Assembly: GCA_017591395.1 (NCBI GenBank)
Contig: WEDG01002097.1
Span: 1 to 64,000 of the forward strand
DNA length: 64,000 nucleotides
Direction: 5' to 3'
Origin: Schistocephalus solidus
Taxonomy: Eukaryota > Platyhelminthes > Cestoda > Diphyllobothriidea > Diphyllobothriidae
The notes beneath the pieces were generated by a model that was not told where the DNA came from, ran no database searches, and saw only the letters and a program-made list of their open reading frames with translations. The translations under genes and the position numbers were made by a program. Positions 1 to 10,900 of the stretch are shown here, one piece after another (the stretch's first letter is position 1; each line of letters opens with the position of its first letter).

Positions 1-3000
1 TGGTATTGCTGGATTTTCGGTTACGTATTGCTCGACAAAGACAAGGGGTGGAATGGCCATTTCTGGCTTATCGCTGCGTCATCAGCTGAAGCCATACCCA
101 AACCCAGGCGCTGGCTTTCGAACAGCGAATAGCGCGCCCGCTTAATTTTGGGCGAAGTCCAGCATACCTGCGCCACGAGCTCGTTGTCTTGCCGGTTTCG
201 ATCGGGAATGTGAGCATTGGTAATGGGGCGCTCACCGATCGGTTACAGGACTCACTCGTCCCGTTGTGCCTTGGGGCTAACTCTCAAAGGCCCCGCCAGC
301 AGCCGTAGGGCGTAGTACATAGGCAAGAATAACACTTGACCGACAAAGACCAGGGGAGACTGGATATGTGCATTTCGGGCTTATTAGCCGATCATCAGCA
401 AGCCGCCGCTAAACCCGAGGCGCTGCAAACGCGCAGGCACTTTCGAGGCTGCAGGACCTTGTTTGGGCAGAAGTCCACGCTCTACCCACCCTGCCACGAG
501 CTCGAGTTGTCTGCGCCGGTTTTCGATCAGGAGACTGTGCAGGCATTGGGCGTGGGCGAACTCACCGATCGATACTGGACTCACTCGTCCACGTTGCATG
601 CCTTGGGGCTAAGCTCTCAAGCCGGCAGGCCGAAAGGCAACTTAGTACATAGGCAGAATGGCATGCGACAGAGACCGAGTCAGGATGGCCGTTTCGGCTT
701 ATTAATGCATATCTAGCCAGCCATACCCCAAACCCAGAACAACTGCCCAGCGCCCGGGCACTTTCAGACTTCGCAGGCGCTTTGTTGGCCAGACGCTTTC
801 ACCGCTCACCATCCTGCGCCGAGCTCGTTGTCTTGCCGAGTTTCAGATCGGTACTGACCCGAGAGCTGGTAGTGCGCTCACCGATCGGTGACAGGACTTC
901 CTCGTCCCGTAGATTGCGCCTTGCTTACTCTCAAAGCCCGCCAGCAGCCGTAAAGGCGGCTTGTATATCGCAGAGTAACTTTGACCGACAAAGACAAGGG
1001 TAGGACTGGAGATGGCCATTTCCATGGCTTCGATAGCCCGTCCATCAGCCAGCCATACCAAAGCTAGGCGCTGCCGCGCCTGAGCACTGGAAACTTGCGA
1101 CCTTGGCCGGGCAGAAGTCCAGCGATCTGCCATACTGCGCATACGAGCTCCGGTTTGTCGCCGCCCACGGTTTCGATCGGGAAATAATGTGACGCGCGTG
1201 GTAAATGGGACACTCACCGATCGGTTGCACAGGACTCCGCTCGTCCCCGTTATTGCGCTGTGGGGCTAACTCTCCAAGCCCCGCCAGCAGTCGTAAGGCA
1301 GCTCATTATATAGGCAGAATAACATGACCGACAAAGACAAAAGGGCGACTGGAATGGCCATTTTGTGGTTTATTAGCCGTCATCAGCCATATACCCAAAC
1401 CCAGGCACTGCGGCGCCCGAGCCTCGAACTCGCGACCTTGTTGGGCAGAAGTCCAACGCTCTACCACAATGCGCTACGAGCTCGTTGTCTTGCCGGTTTC
1501 GATCGGGAATATTGACATTGGTAATGGGGCGCTCACCGATCGGTTACAGGACTCACTCGTCCCGTTGTGCCTTGGGGCTAACTCTCAAGCCCCGCCAGCA
1601 GCCGTGGGCAGCTTAGTATAAAGGCAGAATAACATGACCGACAAAAGACAAGGGGAGACTGGAATGGCCATTTCTGGCTTATTAGCCGTCATCAGCCAGC
1701 CATACCCAAACCCAGGCGCTGCAGCGCCCGAGCCTCGAACTCGCGACCTTGTTTGGGCAGAAGTCCAACGCTCTACCCATCTGCGCCACGAGCTCGTTGT
1801 CTTGCCGGTTTCGATCGGGAATATTGGCTTGGTAGTGGGGCGCTCACCGATCGGTTACAGGACTCACTCGTCCCGTTGTGCCTTGGGGCTAACTCTCAAG
1901 CCCCGCCAGCAGCCCGTAAGGCAGCTTAGTGTATAGGCAGAATAACATGACCGACAAAGACAAAGGGGAGACTGGAATGGCCATTTCTGGCTTATTAGCC
2001 GTCATCAGCCAGCCATACCCAAACCAGGGCACTGCGGCGCCCGAGCCTCGAACTCGCGACCTTGTTGGGCAGAAGTCCAACGCTCTACCCATCATGCGCC
2101 ACGAGCTCGTTGTCTTGCCGGTTTCGATCGGGAATATTGACATTGGTAATGGGGCGCTCACCGATCGGTTACAGGACTCACTCGTCCCGTTGTGCCTTTG
2201 GGGCTAACTCTCAAGCCCCGCCGGCAGCCGTAAGGCAGCTTAGTGTATAGGCAGCATAACATGACCGACAAAGAGACAAGGGAGACTGGAATGGCCATTT
2301 CTGGCTTATTAGCCGTCATCAGCCAGCCATACCCAAACCCAGGCACTGCTGCGCCCCGAGCCTCGAACTCGCTGACCTTGTTGGGCAGAAGTCCAACGCT
2401 CTACCATCATGCGCCACGAGCTCGTTTGTCTTGCCGGTTTCGATCGGGAATATTGACATTGGTAATGGGGCGCTCACCGATCGGTGACAGGACTCACTCG
2501 TCCCGTTGTGCCTTGGGGCTAACTCTCAAGCCCGCCGGCAGCCGTAAAGGCAGCTAAGTATATAGGCAGAATAACATGACCGACAAAGACAAAGGGAGAC
2601 TGGAATGGCCATTTCTGGCTTATTAGCCGTCATCAGCCAGCCATACCCAAACCAAGGCACTGCCGCACCCGAGCCTCGAACTCGCGACCTTGTTGGGCAG
2701 AAGTCCAACGCTCTACCATCATGCGCCACGAGCTCGTTGTCTTGCCGGTTTCGATCGGGAATATTGACATTGGTAATGGGGCGCTCACCGATCGGTTACA
2801 GGACTCACTCGTCCCGTTGTGCCTTGGGGCTAACTCTCAAGCCCCGCCAGCAGCCGTAAGGCAGCTTAGTATATAGGCAGAATAACATGACCGAAAAAGA
2901 CAAGGGAGACTGGCATAGCCATTTCTGGCTTATGAGCCGTCATCAGCCAGCCATACCCAAACCCAGGCACTGCCGCGCCCGAGCCTCGAACTCGCGACCT

Positions 3001-6000
3001 TGTTGGGCAGAAGTCCAACGCTCTACCCACTGCGCCACGAGCTCGTTGTCTTGCCGGTTTCGATCGGGAATATTGACATTGGTAATGGGGCGCTTACCGA
3101 TCGGTTACAGGACTCACTCGTCCCGTTGTGCCTTGGGGCTAACTCTCAAGCCCCGCCAGCAGCCGTAAGGCAGCTTAGTATAAGGCAGAATAACATGACC
3201 GACAAAGACAAGGGAGACTGGAATGGCCATTTCTGGCTTATTAGCCGTCATCAGCCAGCCCTACCCTAACCCAGGCACTGCCGCGCTCCAGCCTCGAACT
3301 CGCGACCTTGTTGGGAAGAAGTCCATCTCTTTACCATCATGCGCGACGAGCTCGTTGTCTTGCCGGTTTCGATCGGGAATATTGACATTGGTAATGGGGC
3401 GCTCACCGATCGGTTACAGGACTCACTCGTCCCGTTGTGCCTTGAGGCTAACTCTCAAGCCCCGCCGGCAGCCGTAACGGAGCTTACTATAAAGGCAGAA
3501 CAACATGACCGACAAAGACAAGGGAGACCGGAATGGCCATTTCTGGCTTATTAGCCGTCATCAGCCAGCCATACCCAAACCCAGGCACTGCCGCGCACGA
3601 GCCTCGAACTCAGGACCTTGTTTGGCAGAAGTCCAACGCTCTACCATCATGCGCCACGAGCTCGTTGTCTTGCCGGTTTCGATCGGGAATATTGACATTG
3701 GTAATTGGGCGCTCACCGATCGGTTACAGGACTCACTCGTCCCGTTGTGCCTTGGGGCTAACTCTCAAGCCCCGCCGGCAGCCGTAAGGCAGCTTAGTAT
3801 ATAGGCAGAATAACATGACCGACAAAGACAAGCGAGACCGGAATGGCCATTTCGGGCTTATTAGCCGTCATTAGTCAGCCATACCCAAACCCAGGCACTG
3901 CCGCCCCCGAGCCTTTTACTCGCGACCTTGTTGGGCAGAAGTCAAACGCTCTACCATCATGCGCCACGAGCTCGTTGTCTGGCCGGTTTCGATCGGGAAT
4001 ATTGACATTTGTAATGGGGCGCTCACTGATCGGTGACAGGACTCACTCGTCCCGTTGTTCCTTGGGGCTTACTCTCAAGCCCCGCCAGCAGCCGTAAGGC
4101 AGCTTAGTATATAGGCAGAATAACATGACCGACAAAGACAAGGGAGACTGGAATAGCCATTTCTGGCTTATTAGCCGTCATCAGCCAGCCATACCCAAAC
4201 CCAGGCACTGCCGCACCCGAGCCTCGAACTCGCGACCTTGTTGGGCAGAAGTCCAACGGTCTACCATCCTGCGCCACGAGCTCGTTGTCTTGCCGGTTTC
4301 GATCGGGAATATTGACATTGGTAATGGGGCGCTCACCGATCGGATACAGGACTCACTCGTCCAGTTGTGCCTTGGGGCTAACTCTCAAGCCCCGCCGGCA
4401 GCCGTAAGGCAGCTAAGTATATAGGCAGAATAACATGACCAACAATGACAAGGGAGACCGGAATGTCCATTTCTGGCTTATTAGCCTTCATCAGCAAGCC
4501 ATACCTAAACCCAGGCACTGTCGCTCCCGAGCCTCGAGCTCGCTACCTTGTTGGGCAGAAGTCCAACGCTCTACCATCATGCGCCACGAGCTCGTTGTCT
4601 TGCCGGTTTCGATCGGGAATATTGACATTGGTAATTGGGCGCTCACCGATCGGTTACAGGACTCACTCGTCCCGTTGTGCCTTGGGGCTTACTCTCAAGC
4701 CCCGCCAGCAGCCGTAAGGCAGCTTAGTAAATAGGCAGAATTACATGACCGACAAAGACAAGGGAGACTGGAATGGCCTTTTCTGGCTTATTAGCCGTCA
4801 TCAGCCAGCCATACCCAAACCCAGCTACTGCCGCGCCCGAGCCTTGAACACGCGACCTTGTTGGGCAGAAGTCCAACGCTCTACCATCATGCGCCCCGAG
4901 CTCTTTGTTATGCCGGTTTCGATCGGGAATATTGACATTGGTAATGGGGCGCTCACCGATCGGTTACAGGACTCACTCGTCCCGTTGTGCCTTGAAACTT
5001 ACTCTCAAGCCCCGCCAGCAGCCAAAAGGCAGCTTAGTATATAGGCAGAATAACATGACCGACAAAGACAAGGGAGACTGGAATGGCCATTTCTGGCTTA
5101 TTAGCCGTCATCAGCCAGCCATACCCAAACCCAGCAACTGCCGCGCCCGAGTCTTGAACACCCGACCTTGTTAGGCAGAAGTCCAACGATTTACCATCAT
5201 GTGCCACGAGCTCGTTGTCTTGCCGGTTTCAATCGGAAATATTGACATTGGTAATGGGGCGCTCACCGATCGGTTACAGGACTCACTCGTCCCGTAGTGC
5301 CTTGGGGCTAACTCTCAAGCCCCGCCAGCATCCGTAAGGAAGCTAAGTATAAAGGCAGATTTACATGACCGACAAAGACAAGGGAGACTGGAAAGGCCAT
5401 TTCTGGCTTATGAGCCGTCATCAGCCAGCCATACCCAAATCCTGGCACTGCCGCGCCCGAGCCTCGAACACGCGACCTTGTTGGGCAGAAGTCAAACGCT
5501 CAACCATCATGCGCCACAAGAGCGTTAACTTGCCGGTTTCGATCGGGTATATTGACATTGGTAATGGGGCGCTCACCGATCGGTAACAGGACTCACTCGT
5601 CCCGTTGTGCCTTGGGGCTATCTCTCAAGCCCCGCTGGCAGCCAGAAGGCAGCTTAGTATATAGGAAGAATAACATGACCGACAATGACAAGCGAGACCG
5701 GAATGGCCATTTACAGCTTATTAGCCGTCATTAGCCAGCCATACCCAAACCCAGGCACTGCCGCGCCTGAGCCTTGAACTCGCGACCTTGTTGGCAGAAG
5801 TCCAACGCTCTACCATCATGCGCAACGAGCTCGTTGTCTTGCCGGTTTCGATCGGGAATATTGACATTGGTAATGGGGCGCTCACCGATCGGTTACAGGA
5901 CTCACTCGTCCCGTTGTTCCTTTGGGCTTACTCTCAAGCCCCGCCAGCAGCCGTAAGGCAGCTTAGTATAAAGGCAGAATAACATGACCGACAAAGACAA

Positions 6001-9000
6001 GGGAGACTGGAATGGCCATTACTGGCTTATTAGCCGTCATCAGCCAGCCATATCCAAACCCAGGCACTGCCGCTCCCGAGCCTCGAACTCGTGACCTTGA
6101 AGGGCAGAAGTCCAACGCTCTACCATAATGCGCCACGAGCTCGTTGTCTTGCCGGTTTCGATCGGGAATATTGACATTGGTAATGGGACACTCACCGATC
6201 GGTAACAGGACCAACTCGTCCCGTTGTGCCTTGGGGCTAACTCTCAAGCCCCGCCAGCCGTAAGGCAGCTTAGTATATAGGCAGAATAACATGACCGAAC
6301 AAGACAAGGGAGACTGGAATGGCCTTTTTTGGCAAATTAGCCGTCAGCAGCCAGCCATACCCAAACCCAGGCACTGCCGCGCCCGAGCCTCGAACTCGCG
6401 ACCTTGTTGGGCAGAAGTCCAACGCTCTACCATCATGCGCCACGAGCTCGTTGTCTTGCCGGTTTCAATCGGAAATATTGACAATTTGTAATGGGGTGCT
6501 CATCGATCGGTTACAGGACCAACTCGTCCCGTTGTGCCTTGGGGCTAACTCTCAAGCCCCGCCAGCCGTAAGGCAGCTTAGTATATAGGCAGAATAACAT
6601 GACCGACAAAGACAAGGGAGACTGGAGATGGCTCATATTAGCCGTCATTAGCCAGTCATGCCCAAACCCCAGGCACTGCGGCGCCGAGCCTCGAACTCGC
6701 GACCTTGTTGGGCAGAAGTCCAACGCTCTACCATCATGCGCCACGAGCTCGTTGTCTTGCCGGTTTCGATCGGGAATATTGACAATGGTAGTAGGGCGCT
6801 CACCGATCGGTTACAGGACTCACTCGTCCCGTTGTGCCTTGGGGCTTAACTCAAGCCCCGCCAGCAGCCGTAAGGCAGCTTAGTGTATAGGCAGAATAAC
6901 ATGACCGACAAAGACAAGGGAGACCGGAATGGCCATTTCTGGCTTATTAGCCGTCATCAGCCAGCCATACCCAAACCCAGGCACTGCGGCGCCCGAGCCT
7001 TGAACTCGCGACCTTGTTGGGCAGAAGTCCAACGCTCTACCATCATGCGCCACGAGCTCGTTGTCTTGCCGGTTTCGATCGGGAATATTGACATTGGTAA
7101 TGGGGCGCTCACCGATCGGTTACAGGACTCACTCGTCCCGTTGTTCCTTGGGGCTTACTCTCAAGCCCCGCCAGCAGCCGTAAGGCAGCTTAGTATATAG
7201 GCAGAATAACATGACCGACAAAGACAAGGGAGACTGGAATGGCCATTTCTGGCTTATTAGCCGTCATTAGCCAGCCATACCCAAACCCAGCAACTGCCGC
7301 GCCCGAGTCTTGAACACGCGACCTTGTTAGGCAGAAGTCCAACGATTTACCATCATGCGCCACGAGCTCGTTTGTCTTGCCGGTTTCGATCGGGAATATT
7401 GACATTGGTAATGGGGCGCTCACCGATCGGTTACAGGACTCACTCGTCCCGTTGTGCCTTGGGGCTAACTCTCAAAGCCCCGCCAGCAGCCGTAAGGCAG
7501 CTTAGTATATAGGCAGAATAACATGACCGACAAAAGACAAGGGGAGACTGGAATGGCCATTTCTGGCTTATTAGCCGTCATCAGCCAGCCATACCCAAAC
7601 CCAGGCACTGCCGCGCCCGAGCCTCGAACTCGCGACCTTGTTGGGCAGAAGTCCAACGCTCTACCATCATGCGCCACGAGCTCGTTGTCTTGCCGGTTTC
7701 GATCGGGAATATTAACAATGGTAGTAGGGCGCTCACCGATCGGTTACAGGACTCACTCGTCCCGTTGTGCCTTGGGGCTAACTCTCAAGCCCGCCAGCAG
7801 CCGTAAAGGCAGCTTAGTATATAGGCAGAATAACATGACCAACAAAGACAAGGGAGACTGGAATGGCCATTTCTAGCTTTATTAGCCGTCATCAGCCAGC
7901 CATACCCAACCCCAGGCGCTGCGGCGCCTGAGCCTTGAACTCGCGACCTTGTTGGGCAGAAGTCCAACGCTCTACCCACTGCGCCACGAGCTCGTTGTCT
8001 TGCCGGTTTCGATCGGGAATATTGACAATGGTAGTAGGGCGCTCACCGATCGGTTACAGAACTCACTCGTCCCGTTGTGCCTTGGGGCTAACTCATAAGC
8101 CCCGCCAGCAGCCGTAAGGCAGCTTAGTGTATAGGCAGAATAACATGACCGACAAAAGACAAGGGGAGACTGGAATGGCCATTTCTGGCTTATTAGCCGT
8201 CATCAGCCAGCCATACCCAAACCCAGGCGCTGCGGCGCCCGAGCCTCGAACTCGCGACCTTGTTGGGCAGAAGTCCAACGCTCTACCATGCGCCACGAAG
8301 CTCGTTGTCTTGCCGGTTTCGATCGGGAATATTAACAATGGTAGTAGGGCGCTCACCGATCGGTTACAGGACTCACTCGTCCCGTTGTGCCTTGGGGCTA
8401 ACTCTCAAGCCCCGCCAGCAGCCGTAAGGCAGCTTAGTAGTATAGGCAGAATAACATGACCGACAAAGACAAAGGGAGACTGAATGGCCATTTCTGGCTT
8501 ATAAGCCGTCATCAGCCAGCCATACCCAACCCCAGGCGCTGCGGCGCCCGAGCCTCGAACTCGCGACCTTGTTGGGCAGAAGTCCAACGCTCTACCCACT
8601 GCGCCACGAGCTCGTTGTCTTGCCGGTTTCGATCGGGAATATTAACAATGGTAGTAGGGCGCTCACCGATCGGTTACAGGACTCACTCGTCCCGTTGTGC
8701 CTTAGGGGCTAACTCTCAAGCCCCGCCAGCAGCCGTAAAGGCAGCTTAGTGTATAGGCAGAATAACATGACCGACAAAGACAAGGGAGACGGAATGGCCA
8801 TTTCTGGCTTATTAGCCGTCATCAGCCAGCCATAGCCAACCCCAGGCGCTGCGGCGCCCGAATCTTGAACTCGTGACCTTGTTTGGCAGAAGTCCAACGC
8901 TCTACCCACTGCGCCACGAGCTCGTTGTCTTGCCGGTTTCGATCGGGAATATTAACAATGGTAGTAGGGCGCTCACCAATCGGTTACAGGGACTCACTCG

Positions 9001-9715
9001 TCCCGTTGTGCCTTGGGGCTAACTCTCAAGCCCCGCCAGCAGCCGTAAGGCAGCTTAGTGTATAGGCAGAATAACATGACCGACAAAGACAAGGGAGACT
9101 GGAATGGCCATTTCTGGCTTTATTAGCCGTCATCAGCCAGCCATACCCAACCCCAGGCGCTGCGGCGCCCGAGCCTCGAACTCGCGACCTTGTTGGGCAG
9201 AAGTCCAACGCTCTACCCACTGCGCTACGAGCTCGTTGTCTTGCCGGTTTCGATCGGGAATATTAACAATGGTAGTAGGGCGCTCACCGATCGGTTACAG
9301 GACTCACTCGTCCCGTTGTGCCTTGGGGCTAACTCTCAAGCCCCGCCAGCAGCCGTAAGGCAGCTTAGTGTATAGGCAGAATAACATGACCGACAAAGAC
9401 AAGGGAGACTGGAATGGCCATTTCTGGCTTATTAGCCGTCATCAGCCAGCCATAACCAACCCAAGGCGCTGCGGCGCCCGACCCTCGAACTCGCGACCTT
9501 GTTGGGCAGAAGTCCAACGCTCTACACACTGTGCCACGAGCTCGCTGTCTTGCCGGTTTCGATCGGGAATATTAACAATGGTAGTAGGGCGCTCACCGAT
9601 CGGTTACAGGACTCACTCGTCCCGTTGTGCCTTGGGGCTAACTCTCAAGCCCCGCCAGCAGCCGTAAGGCAGCTTAGAGTATAGGCAGAATAACATGACC
9701 GACAAAGACAAGGGA

Positions 9716-9760
9716 GACTGGAATGGCCATTTCTGGCTTATTAGCCGTCATCAGCCAGCC
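9716..9760 (-). ncRNA. Hammerhead-type ribozyme in satellite monomer (representative copy)
   Basis: The minus strand shows the hammerhead core in order. Stem I 5' strand GGCTGG is followed directly by CTGATGA. Fourteen bases then form stem II (GGCT, loop AATA, AGCC), followed by GAAA. A very short stem III (AT, GGCC, AT) leads to U-U at the expected cleavage position and the stem I 3' strand CCAGTC, which pairs with GGCTGG over six positions (one G-U). The core and spacing match the hammerhead family; the 14-base distance between CTGATGA and GAAA fits a four-pair stem II. Weak points are a C-A mismatch at the base of stem II, the tiny stem III, and a competing hairpin CTGGCT/AGCCAG. Short stem III hammerheads in satellites are known to work as dimers. 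The motif repeats in most monomers, some with CCGGTC in place of CCAGTC, which keeps pairing by a G-U. Confidence 0.6.
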
Positions 9761-9780
9761 ATACCCAACCCAAGGTGCTG

Positions 9781-9851
9781 CGGCACCCGAGCCTCGAACT
9801 CGCGACCTTGTTGGGCAGAAGTCCAACGCTCTACACACTGTGCCACGAGCT
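9781..9851 (-). repeat. tRNA-like Pol III promoter segment (representative monomer)
   Basis: On the minus strand this segment reads as a tRNA body: an A-box-like TGGCACAGTGTG (TGGCGCAGTGGG in sister monomers), GTAGAGC, an anticodon-arm-like GTTGG...CCAAC hairpin, and a B-box GTTCGAGGC inside a short T-arm (GAG/CTC). The 5' and 3' flanks do not form a seven-pair acceptor stem and the anticodon loop is not a clean seven bases, so it is not a functional tRNA gene. It is best read as a tRNA-derived internal promoter of SINE or Sm-alpha type. The same segment recurs in each monomer, for example 8545-8610. In monomers left of about 7.7 kb the A-box region usually reads TGGCGCATGATGG, a changed form. 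Confidence 0.75.
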
Positions 9852-10785
9852 CGCTGTCTTGCCGGTTTCGATCGGGAATATTAACAATGGTAGTAGGGCG
9901 CTCACCGATCGGTTACAGGACTCACTCGTCCCGTTGTGCCTTGGGGCTAACTCTCAAGCCCCGCCAGCAGCCGTAAGGCAGCTTAGTGTATAGGCAGAAT
10001 AACATGACCGACAAAGACAAGGGCGACTGGAATGGCCATTTCTAGTTTATTAGCCGTCATCAGCCAGCCATACCCAACCCCAGGCGCTGCGGCGCCCGAG
10101 CCTTGAACTCGCGACCTTGTTGGGCAGAAGTCCAACGCTCTACCCACTGCGCCACGAGCTCGTTGTCTTGCCGGTTTCGATCGGGAATATTAACAATGGT
10201 AGTAGGGCACTCACCAATCGGTTACAGGGCTCACTCGTCCCGTTGTGCGATGGGGCTAACTCTCAAGCCCCGCCAGCAGCCGTAAGGCAGCTTAGTGAAT
10301 AGGCAGAATAACATGACCGACAAAGACAAGGGAGAATGGAATGGCCATTTCTGGCTTATTAGCCGTCATCAGCCAGCCATACCCAACCCCAGGCGCTGCG
10401 GCGCCCAAGCCTCGAACTCGCGACCTTGTTGGGCAGAAGTCCAACGCTCTACCCACTGCGCTACGAGCTCGCTGTCTTGCCGGTTCCGATCGGGAATATT
10501 AACAATGGTAGTAGGGCACTCACCGATCGGTTACAGGACTCACTCGTCCCGTTGTGCCTTGGGGCTAACTCTCAAGCCCCGCCAGCAGCCGTAAGGCAGC
10601 TTAGAGTATAGGCAGAATAACATGACCGACAAAGACAAGGGAGAATGGAATGGCCATTTCTGGCTCATTAGTCGTCATCAGCCAGCCATAACCAACCCAA
10701 GGCGCTGCGGCGACCGACCCTCGAACTCGCGACCTTGTTGGGCAGAAGTCCAACGCTCTACCCACTGCGCAACGAGCTCGTTGTC

Positions 10786-10811
10786 TATATATATCTATAT
10801 ATATATATAGA
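10786..10811. repeat. TATATC/TA simple repeat at satellite edge
   Basis: A run of TATATATATCTATATATATA interrupts a monomer just after its GAGCTCGTTGTC. It marks the right boundary of the 310-bp array; unique-looking sequence begins directly after it. Confidence 0.8.
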
Positions 10812-10847
10812 AGATGAAGACGAGAAGGCGTTCTCTGGGACCAGAAT

Positions 10848-10900
10848 TTTATTCATCCGACGTTTCGAACTCTCACGCGAGCCCATCGGCAAGGAATAAA
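10848..10900 (-). ncRNA. Degenerate hammerhead-like motif beside the satellite
   Basis: On the minus strand a TTTATTC/GAATAAA stem (seven pairs) encloses CCGATGG, a stem-loop GGCTC...GAGTT, then CGAAACGTC. The GAAAC-GTC part and the outer stem fit a minimal type I hammerhead as found in Penelope-like elements and related retroelements of animals. The CTGATGA box is damaged (CCGATGG), so activity is unlikely. It could be the remnant of a Penelope terminal repeat; the Penelope copies at 14.7-18.6 kb do not show the same motif. Confidence 0.35.

Larger units (their letters stand above)
1..10785. repeat. Tandem satellite, ~310-bp monomer, about 34 copies
   Basis: The phrase ATGACCGACAAAGAC recurs about every 308-313 bp (for example at 2575, 2887, 3195, 3505, 3815, 4125, 9388, 9695, 10004, 10313, 10622). 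Monomers from about 1,300 onward are very similar; those in 1-1,300 carry many small indels and substitutions. The array runs off the left edge and ends within a monomer at about 10,785, where a TATATC run begins. Read on the minus strand, a monomer contains a tRNA-like segment with Pol III A and B boxes and then a hammerhead-type ribozyme fold. This layout (Pol III promoter plus hammerhead in a tandem repeat of about 0.3 kb) is that of the schistosome Sm-alpha family; homology to Sm-alpha itself is inferred, not shown. Open frames of 60-117 codons in either strand recur in every monomer without codon constraint and are not genes. Confidence 0.95.

Noticed and set aside
9781..9851. Functional tRNA gene in each monomer
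   Set aside because: A and B boxes are present, but there is no acceptor stem and the anticodon loop is irregular.
1..10785. CRISPR-like regular repeat spacing
   Set aside because: The whole 310-bp monomer repeats rather than short repeats with unique spacers, and the DNA is eukaryotic.
336..10810. Dozens of 60-117 codon open frames on both strands
   Set aside because: They recur once per satellite monomer in several frames with the same shadows. No frame is kept free of indels along the array and none has a recognised domain.
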